Shown here: positions 18,645 to 27,464 of the stretch, in pieces | Position numbering within the stretch: position 1 is the stretch's first letter | Layout: every line of letters begins with the position of its first letter | NCBI RefSeq assembly: GCF_027111335.1 | Contig: NZ_CP114288.1 | Coordinates: 4,712,001-4,776,000, forward strand | Direction of reading: 5' to 3' | Origin: Flavobacterium aquiphilum | GTDB taxonomy: Bacteria > Bacteroidota > Bacteroidia > Flavobacteriales > Flavobacteriaceae | DNA length: 64,000 bases | The notes under the pieces: generated by a model | What the model saw: only the letters and a program-made list of their open reading frames with translations | Databases searched by the model: none | Told to the model about the DNA's origin: nothing | Made by a program: the position numbers and the translations under genes

Positions 18645-20228
18645 ATGAACCGAAACGAAGAACTCGAAAAACTCAAACAAGACCAAATTTGGGACTTTAT
18701 CATAATTGGCGGTGGCGCCAACGGTCTCGGCGTTGCTGTTGATGCCGCAAGCAGAGGTTACAAAACCATTTTGCTCGAAGCCGTGGATTTTGCCAAAGGC
18801 ACTTCAAGCCGAAGCACAAAACTAGCCCACGGCGGCGTCCGATATTTAGAACAGGGCAATATTGCATTGGTTATCGAAGCCTTAAGAGAAAGAGGTTTGA
18901 TGGAAAAGAACGCAGGCCATTTGGTCAAAAACGAATCGTTCATCATTCCAAACTACAATTGGTGGGGCGGTTATTTCTATACTTTCGGACTCAAATTATA
19001 TGATTTGCTGGCGGGAAAACTAAGCCTTGGAAGTTCCCGATATTTATCAAGACAGAAAACTCAGGAGTTAATGCCATCGATAGAACCCAAAGGACTTCAA
19101 AGCGGTGTGCTCTATCACGACGGTCAGTTTGACGATTCCCGCTTGGCAATTAACCTTGCTCAAACCGCTATCGAAAAAGGAGCTTGCATTCTCAATCATA
19201 TTAAGGTAACCAAATTATTAAAGGACAAAAAAAAACATATCACCGGAATAATTGCCGTTGACCAAATATCAAACGAAGAATATTTACTACAAGGCAAAGT
19301 GGTGATTAACGCAACCGGAGTTTTTACCAATGCAATCATGAAAATGAACGATAGCGTTTATAAAAAATACATTGTTCCGAGTCAGGGGATTCACTTGGTT
19401 TTTGACAAATCGTTTTTACCTGGCGAACATGCCCTAATGATTCCAAAAACAAGTGACGGAAGAGTTCTTTTTGCAGTTCCCTGGCACGATAAAATTGTCG
19501 TGGGAACTACGGATACTTTGGTAAAAAAATCGAATATTGAACCTATAGCCTTGGAACAGGAAATCGAATTTGTGTTGAAAACAGCCCAAAAATACCTAAC
19601 CAAAAATCCAAGCCGAGCCGATGTTCTTTCTGTTTTTGCGGGATTAAGACCATTAGCAGCTCCCGAAAAAAAAGGGCAAAGCACCAAAGAAGTTTCCCGA
19701 AGCCATAAAATAATTGTGTCCAAAACCGGATTAATCTCCATCACGGGAGGAAAATGGACCACCTACCGACAAATTGCCGAAGAAATAATCAACAAAGCCA
19801 TTGAAGTTCATAAATTAAACCCGAGCAAATGTATGACTGCTCATTTACCCATCCACGGAAACAAGAAAAACAACGCTGCTGATTTTGAAAATCATCTTTT
19901 CATTTACGGAACCGACAGTGATGCTATTTTGCAATTACAGGAAAACCAACCTGAACTAAAAGAAAAATTACATCCCGATTACAATTACACTTTGGCCGAA
20001 GTCATTTGGGCAATCCGCAAAGAAATGGCAATCACAGTCGAGGATGTTTTAGCAAGACGTGTTCGCCTCTTGTTCCTTGACGCCCGAGCCGCAATTACAA
20101 GTGCCGATAAAGTCGCCCACTTAATGGCAAAAGAACTAAATCACGATGAAATTTGGATTCAAAATCAATTAGCCCAATTTAAGATTGTAGCGAATGGTTT
20201 TTTATTGAAGGAGTTTAGGGTTTTGTAA
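18645..20228 (+). CDS. glpD: FAD-dependent glycerol-3-phosphate dehydrogenase
   Basis: 527 residues. The FAD motif is DFIIIGGGANGLGVAVDAAS, followed by the GlpD signature GTSSRSTKLAHGGVRYLEQG. Later motifs are DGRVLFAVPWHDKIVVGTTD and SITGGKWTTYRQIAEE, and a C-terminal helical domain ends AKELNHDEIWIQNQLAQFK. It oxidises sn-glycerol-3-phosphate to dihydroxyacetone phosphate and passes electrons to quinone. No glpF or glpK lies beside it. Codon usage looks somewhat more G/C-rich than its neighbours. Confidence 0.95.
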   Translation: MNRNEELEKLKQDQIWDFIIIGGGANGLGVAVDAASRGYKTILLEAVDFAKGTSSRSTKLAHGGVRYLEQGNIALVIEALRERGLMEKNAGHLVKNESFIIPNYNWWGGYFYTFGLKLYDLLAGKLSLGSSRYLSRQKTQELMPSIEPKGLQSGVLYHDGQFDDSRLAINLAQTAIEKGACILNHIKVTKLLKDKKKHITGIIAVDQISNEEYLLQGKVVINATGVFTNAIMKMNDSVYKKYIVPSQGIHLVFDKSFLPGEHALMIPKTSDGRVLFAVPWHDKIVVGTTDTLVKKSNIEPIALEQEIEFVLKTAQKYLTKNPSRADVLSVFAGLRPLAAPEKKGQSTKEVSRSHKIIVSKTGLISITGGKWTTYRQIAEEIINKAIEVHKLNPSKCMTAHLPIHGNKKNNAADFENHLFIYGTDSDAILQLQENQPELKEKLHPDYNYTLAEVIWAIRKEMAITVEDVLARRVRLLFLDARAAITSADKVAHLMAKELNHDEIWIQNQLAQFKIVANGFLLKEFRVL

Positions 20229-20328
20229 GAAATCATTATATTTGACTACTAAGAATATTTTATTCCCATCGGATCTATACTCCCAATTAAATATGATAGG
20301 GGTTTATTTCATAAGACTTAAAAAAGAT

Positions 20329-20346
20329 TTGGTAATATTTTACCAA
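20329..20346. promoter_or_regulatory. Short inverted repeat just before the hydrolase gene
   Basis: TTGGTAATATTTTACCAA is a 7-bp inverted repeat with a 4-nt centre, ending 10 bp before the ATG at 20357. It could be an operator or a small leader hairpin. The assignment rests only on symmetry and position. Confidence 0.3.
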
Positions 20347-20356
20347 AAAACTGAAA

Positions 20357-21313
20357 ATGAGAAACATCCTAATAATTATTATACTTTTCAATATTTTAAC
20401 TTGCAAAGCTCAAAGGCATGAGAAAATTACGATTTCCAAAACCGATGCTTCTGAATTATACGTAAATGATGAAGACTCAACAGAACTTTTCTACTATAAA
20501 TTTGTTCCAAAAACAAAAATAAAAGGAGTATTAGTAATTTTACCTTCTGGCGGTGAAATTATCGAAAACACATTAAAACAAATAACTCTTCACAAATTTG
20601 CAATCAAAAAAGGAATTATGGTAATTGTTCCCTCGATAAATTGGGGGACAGATAACCGAGAAGCGGAATTCACAGTTCTTGACAAAATATTCAATGAAAT
20701 TGTTGAAACATACAAAATACCGAAAGATAAATTTATCATCGGCGGGCTTTCGAGTGGCGCAATGCTTTCTTTAACTTATGCAGAACAAGCAGTTAAAACC
20801 CCTGAAAAGCATTTTTTAATTCCTAAAGGAGTATTTGCTTTAGACGCTCCATTAGATAAAGCAAGGTTTTATAAATATTGCGAAAGAGAAATACAAAGAA
20901 ATATTTATCAACCAGCTGTAGACGAAGCAAAATGGATAAAAAATAATTGTGATAGTATTTATGGTGGTTCTCCAGATATATTCCCTGAAAAATATATAGA
21001 AAATTCTATTTATTCTTATGGCGCCAAAGATGGTGGAAATGCAAAATACTTAAAAAATATGCCTCTTTTAACGTTCACAGATTTAGACACGGATTGGTTA
21101 ATTAATCAAAGACATCGCGATTTAAATGACTGGAATGGAATTGACATAATCTCAATGATAAATCAATTAAAAATAATGGGAAATGAAAAAGCAAAAGTCA
21201 TAGTCAGCCAAGGAAAAGGTGTTAGATTAGACGGAACAAAAAATCCACATTCCTGGTCAATTATGGATTCTGAAATTTGCCTGAAATGGATTTTAGAATT
21301 ATTTGAAAAATAA
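20357..21313 (+). CDS. Secreted alpha/beta-hydrolase-fold protein
   Basis: 318 residues. The N-terminus MRNILIIIILFNILTCKAQ is a signal peptide, cleaved either after CKAQ or as a lipoprotein at Cys16 (the lipobox is weak). The nucleophile elbow is GGLSSGAML (GxSxG form), preceded by VLVILPSGG, which may hold the oxyanion strand. An Asp-containing segment and the final His (NPHSWSIMD) could complete a Ser-Asp-His triad. The substrate is unknown. It stands alone between glpD and a repeat-rich gap and has its own terminator. Confidence 0.75.
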   Translation: MRNILIIIILFNILTCKAQRHEKITISKTDASELYVNDEDSTELFYYKFVPKTKIKGVLVILPSGGEIIENTLKQITLHKFAIKKGIMVIVPSINWGTDNREAEFTVLDKIFNEIVETYKIPKDKFIIGGLSSGAMLSLTYAEQAVKTPEKHFLIPKGVFALDAPLDKARFYKYCEREIQRNIYQPAVDEAKWIKNNCDSIYGGSPDIFPEKYIENSIYSYGAKDGGNAKYLKNMPLLTFTDLDTDWLINQRHRDLNDWNGIDIISMINQLKIMGNEKAKVIVSQGKGVRLDGTKNPHSWSIMDSEICLKWILELFEK

Positions 21314-21327
21314 AACATCTCCCGCTC

Positions 21328-21357
21328 CGCAAAGTCCCCTACTTTGCGTTTTTTTTA
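21328..21357 (+). terminator. Terminator after the hydrolase gene
   Basis: Stem CGCAAAGT (21328-21335) and ACTTTGCG (21341-21348) with a 5-nt loop, followed by eight T. It lies 15 bp after the stop. Confidence 0.85.
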
Positions 21358-21484
21358 GTTCTTTAAATCATTTAGACTAGTCAAAAGTCTCCCGAATTTC
21401 CCATAAAACCCTTTGCAAACCAATTGATCCTGTCCTATTAATAAAACACCGTTTTAATTTTTAATAAATTCACAATCTAAGTCA

Positions 21485-21578
21485 TTGCGAGGAACGAAGC
21501 AATCACGTTCGCTTTGCCTTTTTCTCCATTTACGATTTGGTGTTTCTCCTCTTTACGTGATTGCTTCGTTCCTCGCAA
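21485..21578. repeat. Long inverted repeat with GAGGAACGAAGCAATC arms
   Basis: The arms 21485-21508 and 21555-21578 are perfect 24-bp inverted repeats containing GAGGAACGAAGCAATC, separated by 46 bp. From memory, very similar sequences are dispersed in many unrelated bacterial genomes, so this is likely a mobile or repetitive element rather than a local regulator. Confidence 0.75.
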
Positions 21579-21651
21579 AGACCAAACTAGTCGATAATTA
21601 AATACAAACGTGCAAAAGATTTACAAATCCTTTTCTGAAAAGCAACTCCCC

Positions 21652-21794
21652 TAGCCCCGATTATAGTGAAAAGCCCGGAGTCCCGATGGCTTACATTTTT
21701 ATGTAGAGGCAAAGCGACCAACGGAAGCTCTTGTAAATACATAAAAAATGTTGCCTACGGGACGAGGACTTGTAACGGAAAGCGGGAAACAGCT
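21652..21794 (+). repeat. Structured dispersed intergenic element, copy B
   Basis: It begins TAGCCCCGATTATAGTGAAA and ends TGTAACGGAAAGCGGGAAA. The middle folds into a long stem: GTCCCG with CGGGAC, then GGC with GCC, then ACATTTTTATGTA with a near-complementary right arm at 21738-21751. The tip reads AGCGACCAACGGAAGCTCTT. The same tip occurs, with one change, in copy C at 58838-58857, on arms of different sequence. Confidence 0.7.
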
Positions 21795-21891
21795 ACTTAA
21801 TGATTTCAGATTTTTGATTTTAGAACTAAAAGCCGATAAGGCTAAGTAAAATAACTTCTTTTGAAATTAGTCTTTCAAAATCATAAATCGG

Positions 21892-21909
21892 TCCCGATAA
21901 TTATCGGGA
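21892..21909. repeat. 18-bp perfect palindrome
   Basis: TCCCGATAATTATCGGGA is fully self-complementary and lies 53 bp before the miaB -33 element. It may be a remnant of a repeat or a binding site. Nothing else supports a function. Confidence 0.4.
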
Positions 21910-21961
21910 TTAATCTTCAATCTAAAATCCTTTATTTTTTGTTAATTCTTAGGCTGACATC

Positions 21962-21993
21962 TTGTCATAATCATCGTTTTTACCTTATATTTG
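21962..21993 (+). promoter_or_regulatory. Promoter of miaB
   Basis: TTG at 21962-21964, a 21-nt spacer and TATATTTG at 21986-21993 match the Bacteroidetes TTG-N~19-TAnnTTTG consensus. The expected start is a few nt before the ATG at 22011, giving a very short leader. Confidence 0.7.
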
Positions 21994-22010
21994 CGGTTTG
22001 AAAACGCCTT

Positions 22011-23456
22011 ATGGAAAAGATAATCGAAGAAAGCAAACAAGGAAACAGCCTTGTTCTGGAACATAAACCTGAGAATGCTAAAAAACTGTATATAGAAAGC
22101 TACGGCTGTGCGATGAATTTTTCGGACAGTGAAGTTGTGGCTTCCATATTATCCGGAAACGGATACAACACCACCCAAGTCTTGGAAGAAGCTGATTTGG
22201 TTTTGGTAAATACCTGCTCGATTCGCGACAAAGCCGAACAGACAATCCGCAAACGTCTTGAAAAATACAACGCTGTGAAACGCACAAACACAAAAATGAA
22301 AGTTGGTGTTTTGGGCTGTATGGCTGAGCGTTTGAAAAGTCAGTTTTTGGAGGAAGAAAAAATCGTTGATCTTGTGGTTGGCCCTGATGCCTACAAAGAT
22401 TTACCTAATTTATTGGCTGAAGTCGAAGAAGGAAGGGATGCTATCAATGTGATTTTGTCCAAAGAAGAAACTTATGGGGATATTTCGCCTGTTCGATTAA
22501 TGAGCAACGGAATCACAGCTTTTGTTTCCATCACGAGAGGTTGCGACAATATGTGTACGTTTTGCGTGGTGCCTTTTACCCGCGGACGTGAACGCAGCCG
22601 TGAGCCGAAAAGTATTATAAACGAGATTCAGGATTTGTCCAACAAAGGATATAAGGAAATCACGCTTTTGGGACAAAACGTTGACAGTTATTTATGGTAT
22701 GGCGGTGGACTGAAAAAGGATTTCGTCAATGCAACCGAAATGCAAAAAGCGACTGCTGTTAATTTTGACCAATTATTGGAAATGGTTGCGGTTACTTTCC
22801 CAAAAATGCGAATCCGTTTCTCGACTTCGAATCCGCAGGATATGCACGAGAGCATTTTACATATTATTGCCAAATACAACAATATTTGCAAACACATTCA
22901 CCTGCCGGTTCAATCGGGTAGCGACCGTATTTTGAAAGAGATGAATCGTTTGCACACCAGAGAAGAATACATGACCTTGGTCGATAAAATCTATTCTATT
23001 ATTCCAGGTGTTGCCATAACACAGGATATGATCGCCGGATTCCCAACAGAAACTGAAGAAGATCACCAAGACACTTTGAGCTTGATGGAATATGTGAAAT
23101 ATGATTTTGGTTATATGTTCGCCTATTCAGAACGTCCAGGAACATTGGCTGGAAGAAAAATGGAAGATGATATCCCTGAAGAAACCAAACTTCGCAGATT
23201 ACAGGAAATTGTTGATTTACAAAGAGAACACAGTTTGATAAGAACACAAGCATTTGTGGGACAAACGGTTGAAGTTTTAATCGAAAAAGCTTCAAAAAGA
23301 TCCGAAGATGAATGGTCTGGACGAAATTCTCAAAACATAGTTGTGGTTTTCCCGAAAGAAAATTACAAAGTAGGTGAATTTGTAAATGTGAAAATTACTT
23401 CTTGTACCGCTGGTACTTTGAAAGGAGAAGCGGTTGGATATTCTGAAATGAATTAA
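22011..23456 (+). CDS. miaB: tRNA-2-methylthio-N6-dimethylallyladenosine synthase (MiaB)
   Basis: 481 residues. The N-terminal UPF0004 domain has three cluster cysteines (YGCAMNFSDSE, NTCSIRDKAE, LGCMAERLK). The radical SAM motif is RGCDNMCTFCVVPFTRGRE (CxxxCxxC). The C-terminal TRAM domain ends NVKITSCTAGTLKGEAVG. MiaB adds a methylthio group to i6A37 of tRNAs reading UNN codons, using two [4Fe-4S] clusters and SAM. A strong promoter precedes it. Confidence 0.96.
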   Translation: MEKIIEESKQGNSLVLEHKPENAKKLYIESYGCAMNFSDSEVVASILSGNGYNTTQVLEEADLVLVNTCSIRDKAEQTIRKRLEKYNAVKRTNTKMKVGVLGCMAERLKSQFLEEEKIVDLVVGPDAYKDLPNLLAEVEEGRDAINVILSKEETYGDISPVRLMSNGITAFVSITRGCDNMCTFCVVPFTRGRERSREPKSIINEIQDLSNKGYKEITLLGQNVDSYLWYGGGLKKDFVNATEMQKATAVNFDQLLEMVAVTFPKMRIRFSTSNPQDMHESILHIIAKYNNICKHIHLPVQSGSDRILKEMNRLHTREEYMTLVDKIYSIIPGVAITQDMIAGFPTETEEDHQDTLSLMEYVKYDFGYMFAYSERPGTLAGRKMEDDIPEETKLRRLQEIVDLQREHSLIRTQAFVGQTVEVLIEKASKRSEDEWSGRNSQNIVVVFPKENYKVGEFVNVKITSCTAGTLKGEAVGYSEMN

Positions 23457-23461
23457 TTTTC

Positions 23462-23937
23462 AACCACAAATTACACAAATTATCACAAATTTATTCGATT
23501 AAAAACTTAATATGACTGACTTTAATGAGTATTATTACAAAAAGGATGAGAACTATAAAATCATTGGTCTTTGCATGGAAGTTCATCGATTACTAGGTCC
23601 CGGATTACTTGAAATAGTTTACAAGGATGCATTAGAAATAGAATTTAAAAACAACAAAATTCCATACGAAAGAGAAAAAGAATATGCAGTAGAATACAAA
23701 GGAATTATTTTACCTCATAAATTTTATGCTGACTTTGTAGTATATAGCGACATTATTCTCGAAGTAAAATCAATAAAAGAGATTAGTAATGATCATCTTG
23801 CACAAACATTAAATTATATGAAACTAGCGGATACTCCTGTTGGAATCATTGCAAATTTTCAAAACAAATCATTAGTTCATAAAAGATTGATAAACACATA
23901 AAATTTTAATTTGTGAAAATTTGTGTAATTTGTGGTT
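23462..23937. mobile_element. Inverted-repeat-bounded cassette containing a GxxExxY gene
   Basis: The left end 23462-23491 starts AACCACAAATTACACAAATT. The right end 23908-23937 is its reverse complement over 30 bp with one mismatch (29/30). The 476-bp unit encloses one gene (23512-23901) with little spare sequence. There is no recognisable transposase and no clear target duplication. The boundaries look like those of a MITE-type or passively mobilised cassette. It sits in the gap between miaB and the small membrane gene upstream of the sigma-54 activator. Confidence 0.6.
23512..23901 (+). CDS. GxxExxY protein (PD-(D/E)XK-like small protein)
   Basis: 129 residues. It carries the family motif GPGLLEIVY (GxxExxY) after MEVHRLLGPG. 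Then come a conserved ADFVVYSDIILEVKSIKEI segment, where D..ExK resembles a PD-(D/E)XK nuclease core, and HLAQTLNYMKLADTPVGIIANF near the C-terminus. The protein is widespread in Bacteroidota, has no established function, and is often placed in the PDDEXK clan. Here it is bounded by 30-bp inverted repeats that leave only 20 bp before the ATG and 6 bp after the stop. Confidence 0.9.
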   Translation: MTDFNEYYYKKDENYKIIGLCMEVHRLLGPGLLEIVYKDALEIEFKNNKIPYEREKEYAVEYKGIILPHKFYADFVVYSDIILEVKSIKEISNDHLAQTLNYMKLADTPVGIIANFQNKSLVHKRLINT

Positions 23938-23958
23938 AAAAAAACTTATATATCTAAC

Positions 23959-24102
23959 ATGTCCAAGAAAAACATACTTATCGCATTAATTACTTTCATA
24001 ATTGGATTTGGAACAACGTTCTATGTTATTAGAACCTATTTTCCAAAACATAAAGTTGAAAAAACTACTGTTCAAAAAAACACAGTAACACACGAGCGAT
24101 AG
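23959..24102 (+). CDS. Small single-span membrane protein, 47 residues
   Basis: ATG at 23959 to TAG at 24100-24102. The sequence starts MSKKNILIALITFIIGFG, has one hydrophobic helix (~5-24) and a basic/polar tail (TYFPKHKVEKTTVQKN). The last codons and the stop run into a repeat (24091-24117) that recurs at 58719, so the original C-terminus may have been replaced. It lies between the cassette and the sigma-54 activator. No homologue is recognised. Confidence 0.5.
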   Translation: MSKKNILIALITFIIGFGTTFYVIRTYFPKHKVEKTTVQKNTVTHER

Positions 24103-24117
24103 CGAACTGACGAAGTA
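24091..24117 (+). repeat. Short repeat (ACGAGCGATAGCGAACTGAC), copy 1
   Basis: A related sequence occurs at 58719-58750 (ACGAGCCGCAAAGAGCGAAC and onward). In both places it lies in or just after a gene-free spacer. Here it overlaps the end of the 47-residue gene. Confidence 0.45.
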
Positions 24118-24200
24118 AATTCCAAAAAGTAGCTACCTACAAATTAAATAGTTTTTAACTTTTAAACATTTAAACTGTTTTAAACTTTAAACCTCCAAAA

Positions 24201-25460
24201 ATGGAAACAGTTCAATCAATAAAACAGCGCTTTGAGATTATTGGGAATGACCCAAAGCTCAATCGTGCGATAGAAAAAGCCATTCAGGTTGCCCCTACTG
24301 ATATTACGGTTTTGGTAGCAGGTGAAAGTGGTGTGGGAAAAGAAAACATCCCTAAGATTATCCATTCCTTATCACATAGAAAACACGGAAAATATATTGC
24401 GGTAAACTGTGGTGCCATCCCCGAGGGAACAATCGACAGCGAACTTTTCGGTCACGAAAAAGGCGCTTTTACAGGAGCCACCAGCACCCGTGAAGGTTAT
24501 TTTGAAGTAGCCAATGGCGGTACTATTTTCCTTGATGAAGTTGGAGAATTACCCCTTACTACACAAGTACGTCTGCTACGTGTTTTGGAAAATGGAGAAT
24601 TCATAAAAGTAGGTTCCTCACAAGTTCAAAAAACCAACGTTAGAATTGTGGCAGCAACCAATGTCAATTTATTCAAAGCCATCGAAAAAGGAACATTCCG
24701 CGAAGATTTATATTACCGTTTGAGTACGGTGGATATTCAATTGCCTCCTCTTAGAGAACGAAAAGAAGATATTCATTTGTTGTTCCGAAAATTTGTTGCC
24801 GATTTTGCCAACAAATATAAAATGCCTCCTTTGAAACTTGATGAAGGAGCTATTTTGCTTTTGCAAAAATTCCGCTGGAGTGGTAACATCCGTCAGTTGC
24901 GAAATGTAGCTGAACAGATTTCGGTTTTGGAAACCAACCGGGATATTACAGCTGCAACTTTACAAACGTATTTACCTAACGAAGACAGCAACTTACCATC
25001 GGTTATTAAAGACAAAAAAAGCGACAGCGATTTCAATACCGAAAGAGAGATCTTATACAAAGTTCTTTTTGACATGAAAAGCGATTTACATGATTTAAAA
25101 AAACTGACTTTAGAATTAATGCAAAGCGGAAGTTCCAATGTTCAGGAAGCCAACAAATCACTTATCAAAAAAATATACGGCTCCAAAGAAGAAGACAGCG
25201 AAATAGATTTCGAAGAAGAACCAAGAACTTCTTTTATATCCAATTCGAATATAGAGCAAGATTACGAAGAGCAAGACAACAACAATTATCTTTTGGCCGA
25301 AACTATTGAAGAGGAAGAAGTATTGAAGCTTGAGCAAAAAGAAATCGAAATGATTAAAAAATCATTAGAGAAAAACAAAGGAAAAAGAAAAGCCGCAGCA
25401 GATGAGTTAGGTATTTCAGAACGTACTTTGTATCGAAAAATAAAGCAATTTGATTTATAG
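24201..25460 (+). CDS. Sigma-54-dependent transcriptional activator (AAA+ plus Fis-type HTH)
   Basis: 419 residues. The AAA+ core starts almost at the N-terminus: Walker A GESGVGKE (~residue 41), ELFGHEKGAFTGATS with the GAFTGA sigma-54 contact loop, and Walker B GGTIFLDEVGELP. The C-terminus has a Fis-type helix-turn-helix (KRKAAADELGISERTLYRKI). There is no receiver or GAF domain, so control is probably by expression or a partner. An acidic linker separates the two parts. It heads the lptE-TPR-secG group, a conserved Flavobacteriaceae arrangement as I recall it. Confidence 0.93.
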   Translation: METVQSIKQRFEIIGNDPKLNRAIEKAIQVAPTDITVLVAGESGVGKENIPKIIHSLSHRKHGKYIAVNCGAIPEGTIDSELFGHEKGAFTGATSTREGYFEVANGGTIFLDEVGELPLTTQVRLLRVLENGEFIKVGSSQVQKTNVRIVAATNVNLFKAIEKGTFREDLYYRLSTVDIQLPPLRERKEDIHLLFRKFVADFANKYKMPPLKLDEGAILLLQKFRWSGNIRQLRNVAEQISVLETNRDITAATLQTYLPNEDSNLPSVIKDKKSDSDFNTEREILYKVLFDMKSDLHDLKKLTLELMQSGSSNVQEANKSLIKKIYGSKEEDSEIDFEEEPRTSFISNSNIEQDYEEQDNNNYLLAETIEEEEVLKLEQKEIEMIKKSLEKNKGKRKAAADELGISERTLYRKIKQFDL

Positions 25461-25556
25461 TATCACAAAAAACAAATTCCGAATTTCGATATTGAAAATT
25501 CATATATTTGAAAATAATTATAGATTCCAATCACAATTGGAATTGTCAAACATCTT

Positions 25557-26060
25557 ATGAAAAAAGCACATTATCTATTAATACTAATCAGTTCATTCCT
25601 CCTAAACAGTTGTTCGGTTTATAACTTTACAGGAACTGGTAAAATTGATGCCAAAACCTATCAGGTGAATTTCTTCCCAAACAATTCTGAATTGATTGAA
25701 CCGGGAATCGATAGGAATTTCACCCTTACATTACAGGACTTGATTCAGAATCAAACCAATTTACATTTGGTAAAAAACGGAGGAGACTTAACCTATGAAG
25801 GAGAAATAATAGATTATCACATCAGCCCGATGACGGCAACTGCCGATCAAAAAGCAGCTCAAAACCGTTTAAAAATAAGGGTAAATGTTAGATTTACCAA
25901 TAAAAACAAGGAAGCTGATGATTTTGAGAAAGTTTTCGAATTTTATCATGATTATCCTGCGAGCCAGCAGTTGACCGGAGCGACGAAAGATGCGGCCATC
26001 AAAGAAATTTTTGAAAGAATCACACAGGATATTTTCAATGATTCTCTTGCAAAATGGTAA
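25557..26060 (+). CDS. lptE: LptE-like LPS-assembly lipoprotein
   Basis: 167 residues with a lipoprotein signal (MKKAHYLLILISSFLLNSC, Cys19). The mature part has the LptE pattern: VYNFTGTGKIDAKTYQVNFF, a central NFTLTLQDLIQNQTNL helix, and a C-terminal helix TKDAAIKEIFERITQDIFND. LptE plugs the LptD barrel that delivers LPS to the outer leaflet. It lies 96 bp after the sigma-54 activator and 80 bp before the TPR-like gene. Confidence 0.85.
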   Translation: MKKAHYLLILISSFLLNSCSVYNFTGTGKIDAKTYQVNFFPNNSELIEPGIDRNFTLTLQDLIQNQTNLHLVKNGGDLTYEGEIIDYHISPMTATADQKAAQNRLKIRVNVRFTNKNKEADDFEKVFEFYHDYPASQQLTGATKDAAIKEIFERITQDIFNDSLAKW

Positions 26061-26140
26061 GAAGTAAGTAATCAGATTGCAGTTTTCAGTGTTCTTATTT
26101 AAAAAAAGAATACTACCCAAAAAGAATAAACATTTAAAAA

Positions 26141-27100
26141 ATGAACATTAGTAGCTACAATTATTTATTAAATCAACCTGAAGAAATCAACGATATTCAA
26201 ACGGTGGCTTTGGAAAAAGTGCTTGATGAATTTCCATACTTTCAAAGTGCGAGAGCCTTGCGTCTTAAGGGGCTTTATAATCAAAATAGCTACAAATATA
26301 ATTTTGCATTAAAAATAGCAGCAGCACATACTACTGATCGTAGTGTACTATTTGATTTCATTACTTCTGAGTCTTTTACGGCTATTCAAAGAAAAACATA
26401 CGAGAGAAAAATACAGGAGCTCCTTAATATAACTGTTATTGATAGTCAGATTGTCGAAAAAGAAGAAATAGCGCCAGTTGCTACAACTCCTTTGGAACAT
26501 TCCATACTTACATCGATAAAAGAAGCGACTTCAAACACAGATTCACTTCATCCAATTACGTTTGAAAAAGTAGAAATCGACAAAAATGTTGAGCAATCCA
26601 TTCTTGATTCCATTAAAGAAGCTACGCCAACTAACTCTGACGAAAAAATAACCGAAGCCGAAAAGAAATTAGAAATTGGAAAACCAATAGATTTTTCAAA
26701 ATCAGAAACACACTCGTTCCATCAATGGCTTCAGCTTTCGAGGATACAACCTATAATACGTGAAACCCCGCAACAAAACAACAATATGGAAAAAGAACCC
26801 GAACCTATCGTTGACGAAAGCAAATTGAAGCAAGCAGCATTGATCGATAAATTCATTGAAACCAGCCCAAAGATACCACCGATTAAACCCGGAACTGTTT
26901 TCGCTCCAAATATTGACATCAACAAAGAAGACAATTCTTACCTGATGACAGAAACTTTGGCTAAAGTATATTTGGAACAAAAAAAATATCAAAAAGCCAT
27001 TCAAGCTTATGAAATATTAATTTTGAAATATCCAGAAAAAAGTAGTTTCTTTGCAGACCGTATAAAAGATATTAAAATAATACAACAAAATAACAATTAA
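26141..27100 (+). CDS. Conserved protein with C-terminal TPR-like helix pair
   Basis: 319 residues, no signal peptide. The N-terminal ~100 residues are helical (LNQPEEINDIQTVALEKVLD). The middle is low-complexity and acidic with an internal repeat (HSILTSIKEATS and QSILDSIKEATP). The C-terminus has one clear tetratricopeptide motif (ETLAKVYLEQKKYQKAIQAY). Its position between lptE and secG suggests an envelope or secretion role, but function is unknown. The stop is 11 bp before secG. Confidence 0.75.
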   Translation: MNISSYNYLLNQPEEINDIQTVALEKVLDEFPYFQSARALRLKGLYNQNSYKYNFALKIAAAHTTDRSVLFDFITSESFTAIQRKTYERKIQELLNITVIDSQIVEKEEIAPVATTPLEHSILTSIKEATSNTDSLHPITFEKVEIDKNVEQSILDSIKEATPTNSDEKITEAEKKLEIGKPIDFSKSETHSFHQWLQLSRIQPIIRETPQQNNNMEKEPEPIVDESKLKQAALIDKFIETSPKIPPIKPGTVFAPNIDINKEDNSYLMTETLAKVYLEQKKYQKAIQAYEILILKYPEKSSFFADRIKDIKIIQQNNN

Positions 27101-27111
27101 TAATATAGAGT

Positions 27112-27441
27112 ATGTTTTCAATTTTTTTAGTTTTAATTACAATAGTATGTTTTCTATTGATCGTAGTAATCATGGTTCAAAACCCTAAAGGTGGAGGATT
27201 ATCTTCTACAATAAGTGGTTCTCAAATGTTAGGTGGTGTGCAAAAAACTACAGATTTCTTAGACAAAAGCACTTGGACATTAGCAACTATATTAATTGCT
27301 TTAATCTTACTTTCAGGTTTGAGTTTTACTGGGACTTTAAGTGATGCCGATTCAAAAATCATCGACAAAACTGAAACTGCTGCTCCAAAAACTCCAGCAT
27401 CTGCACCTGCACAAAATGCGCCAGCGGCTCCTGCAAAATAA
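27112..27441 (+). CDS. secG: Preprotein translocase subunit SecG
   Basis: 109 residues with two membrane helices (~2-22 and ~50-70) around the cytoplasmic loop VQNPKGGGLSSTISGSQMLG, the SecG hallmark. The C-terminus is Ala/Pro-rich (PASAPAQNAPAAPAK). SecG assists SecYE/SecA-driven export. It is the last gene of the sigma-54 activator-lptE group and is followed by a strong terminator. Confidence 0.94.
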   Translation: MFSIFLVLITIVCFLLIVVIMVQNPKGGGLSSTISGSQMLGGVQKTTDFLDKSTWTLATILIALILLSGLSFTGTLSDADSKIIDKTETAAPKTPASAPAQNAPAAPAK

Positions 27442-27464
27442 AAAATCATATAAAATAATACACA

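Larger units (their letters stand above)
21358..22010. other. Repeat-rich intergenic region upstream of miaB
   Basis: This gene-free stretch contains a 24-bp perfect inverted repeat (21485-21578), copy B of the structured element (21652-21794), an 18-bp palindrome (21892-21909) and the miaB promoter (21962-21993). No protein-like frame was found. Confidence 0.65.

Noticed and set aside
23462..23937. The GxxExxY unit as a complete insertion sequence
   Set aside because: There is no transposase and no obvious target duplication, so it is reported only as an inverted-repeat cassette.
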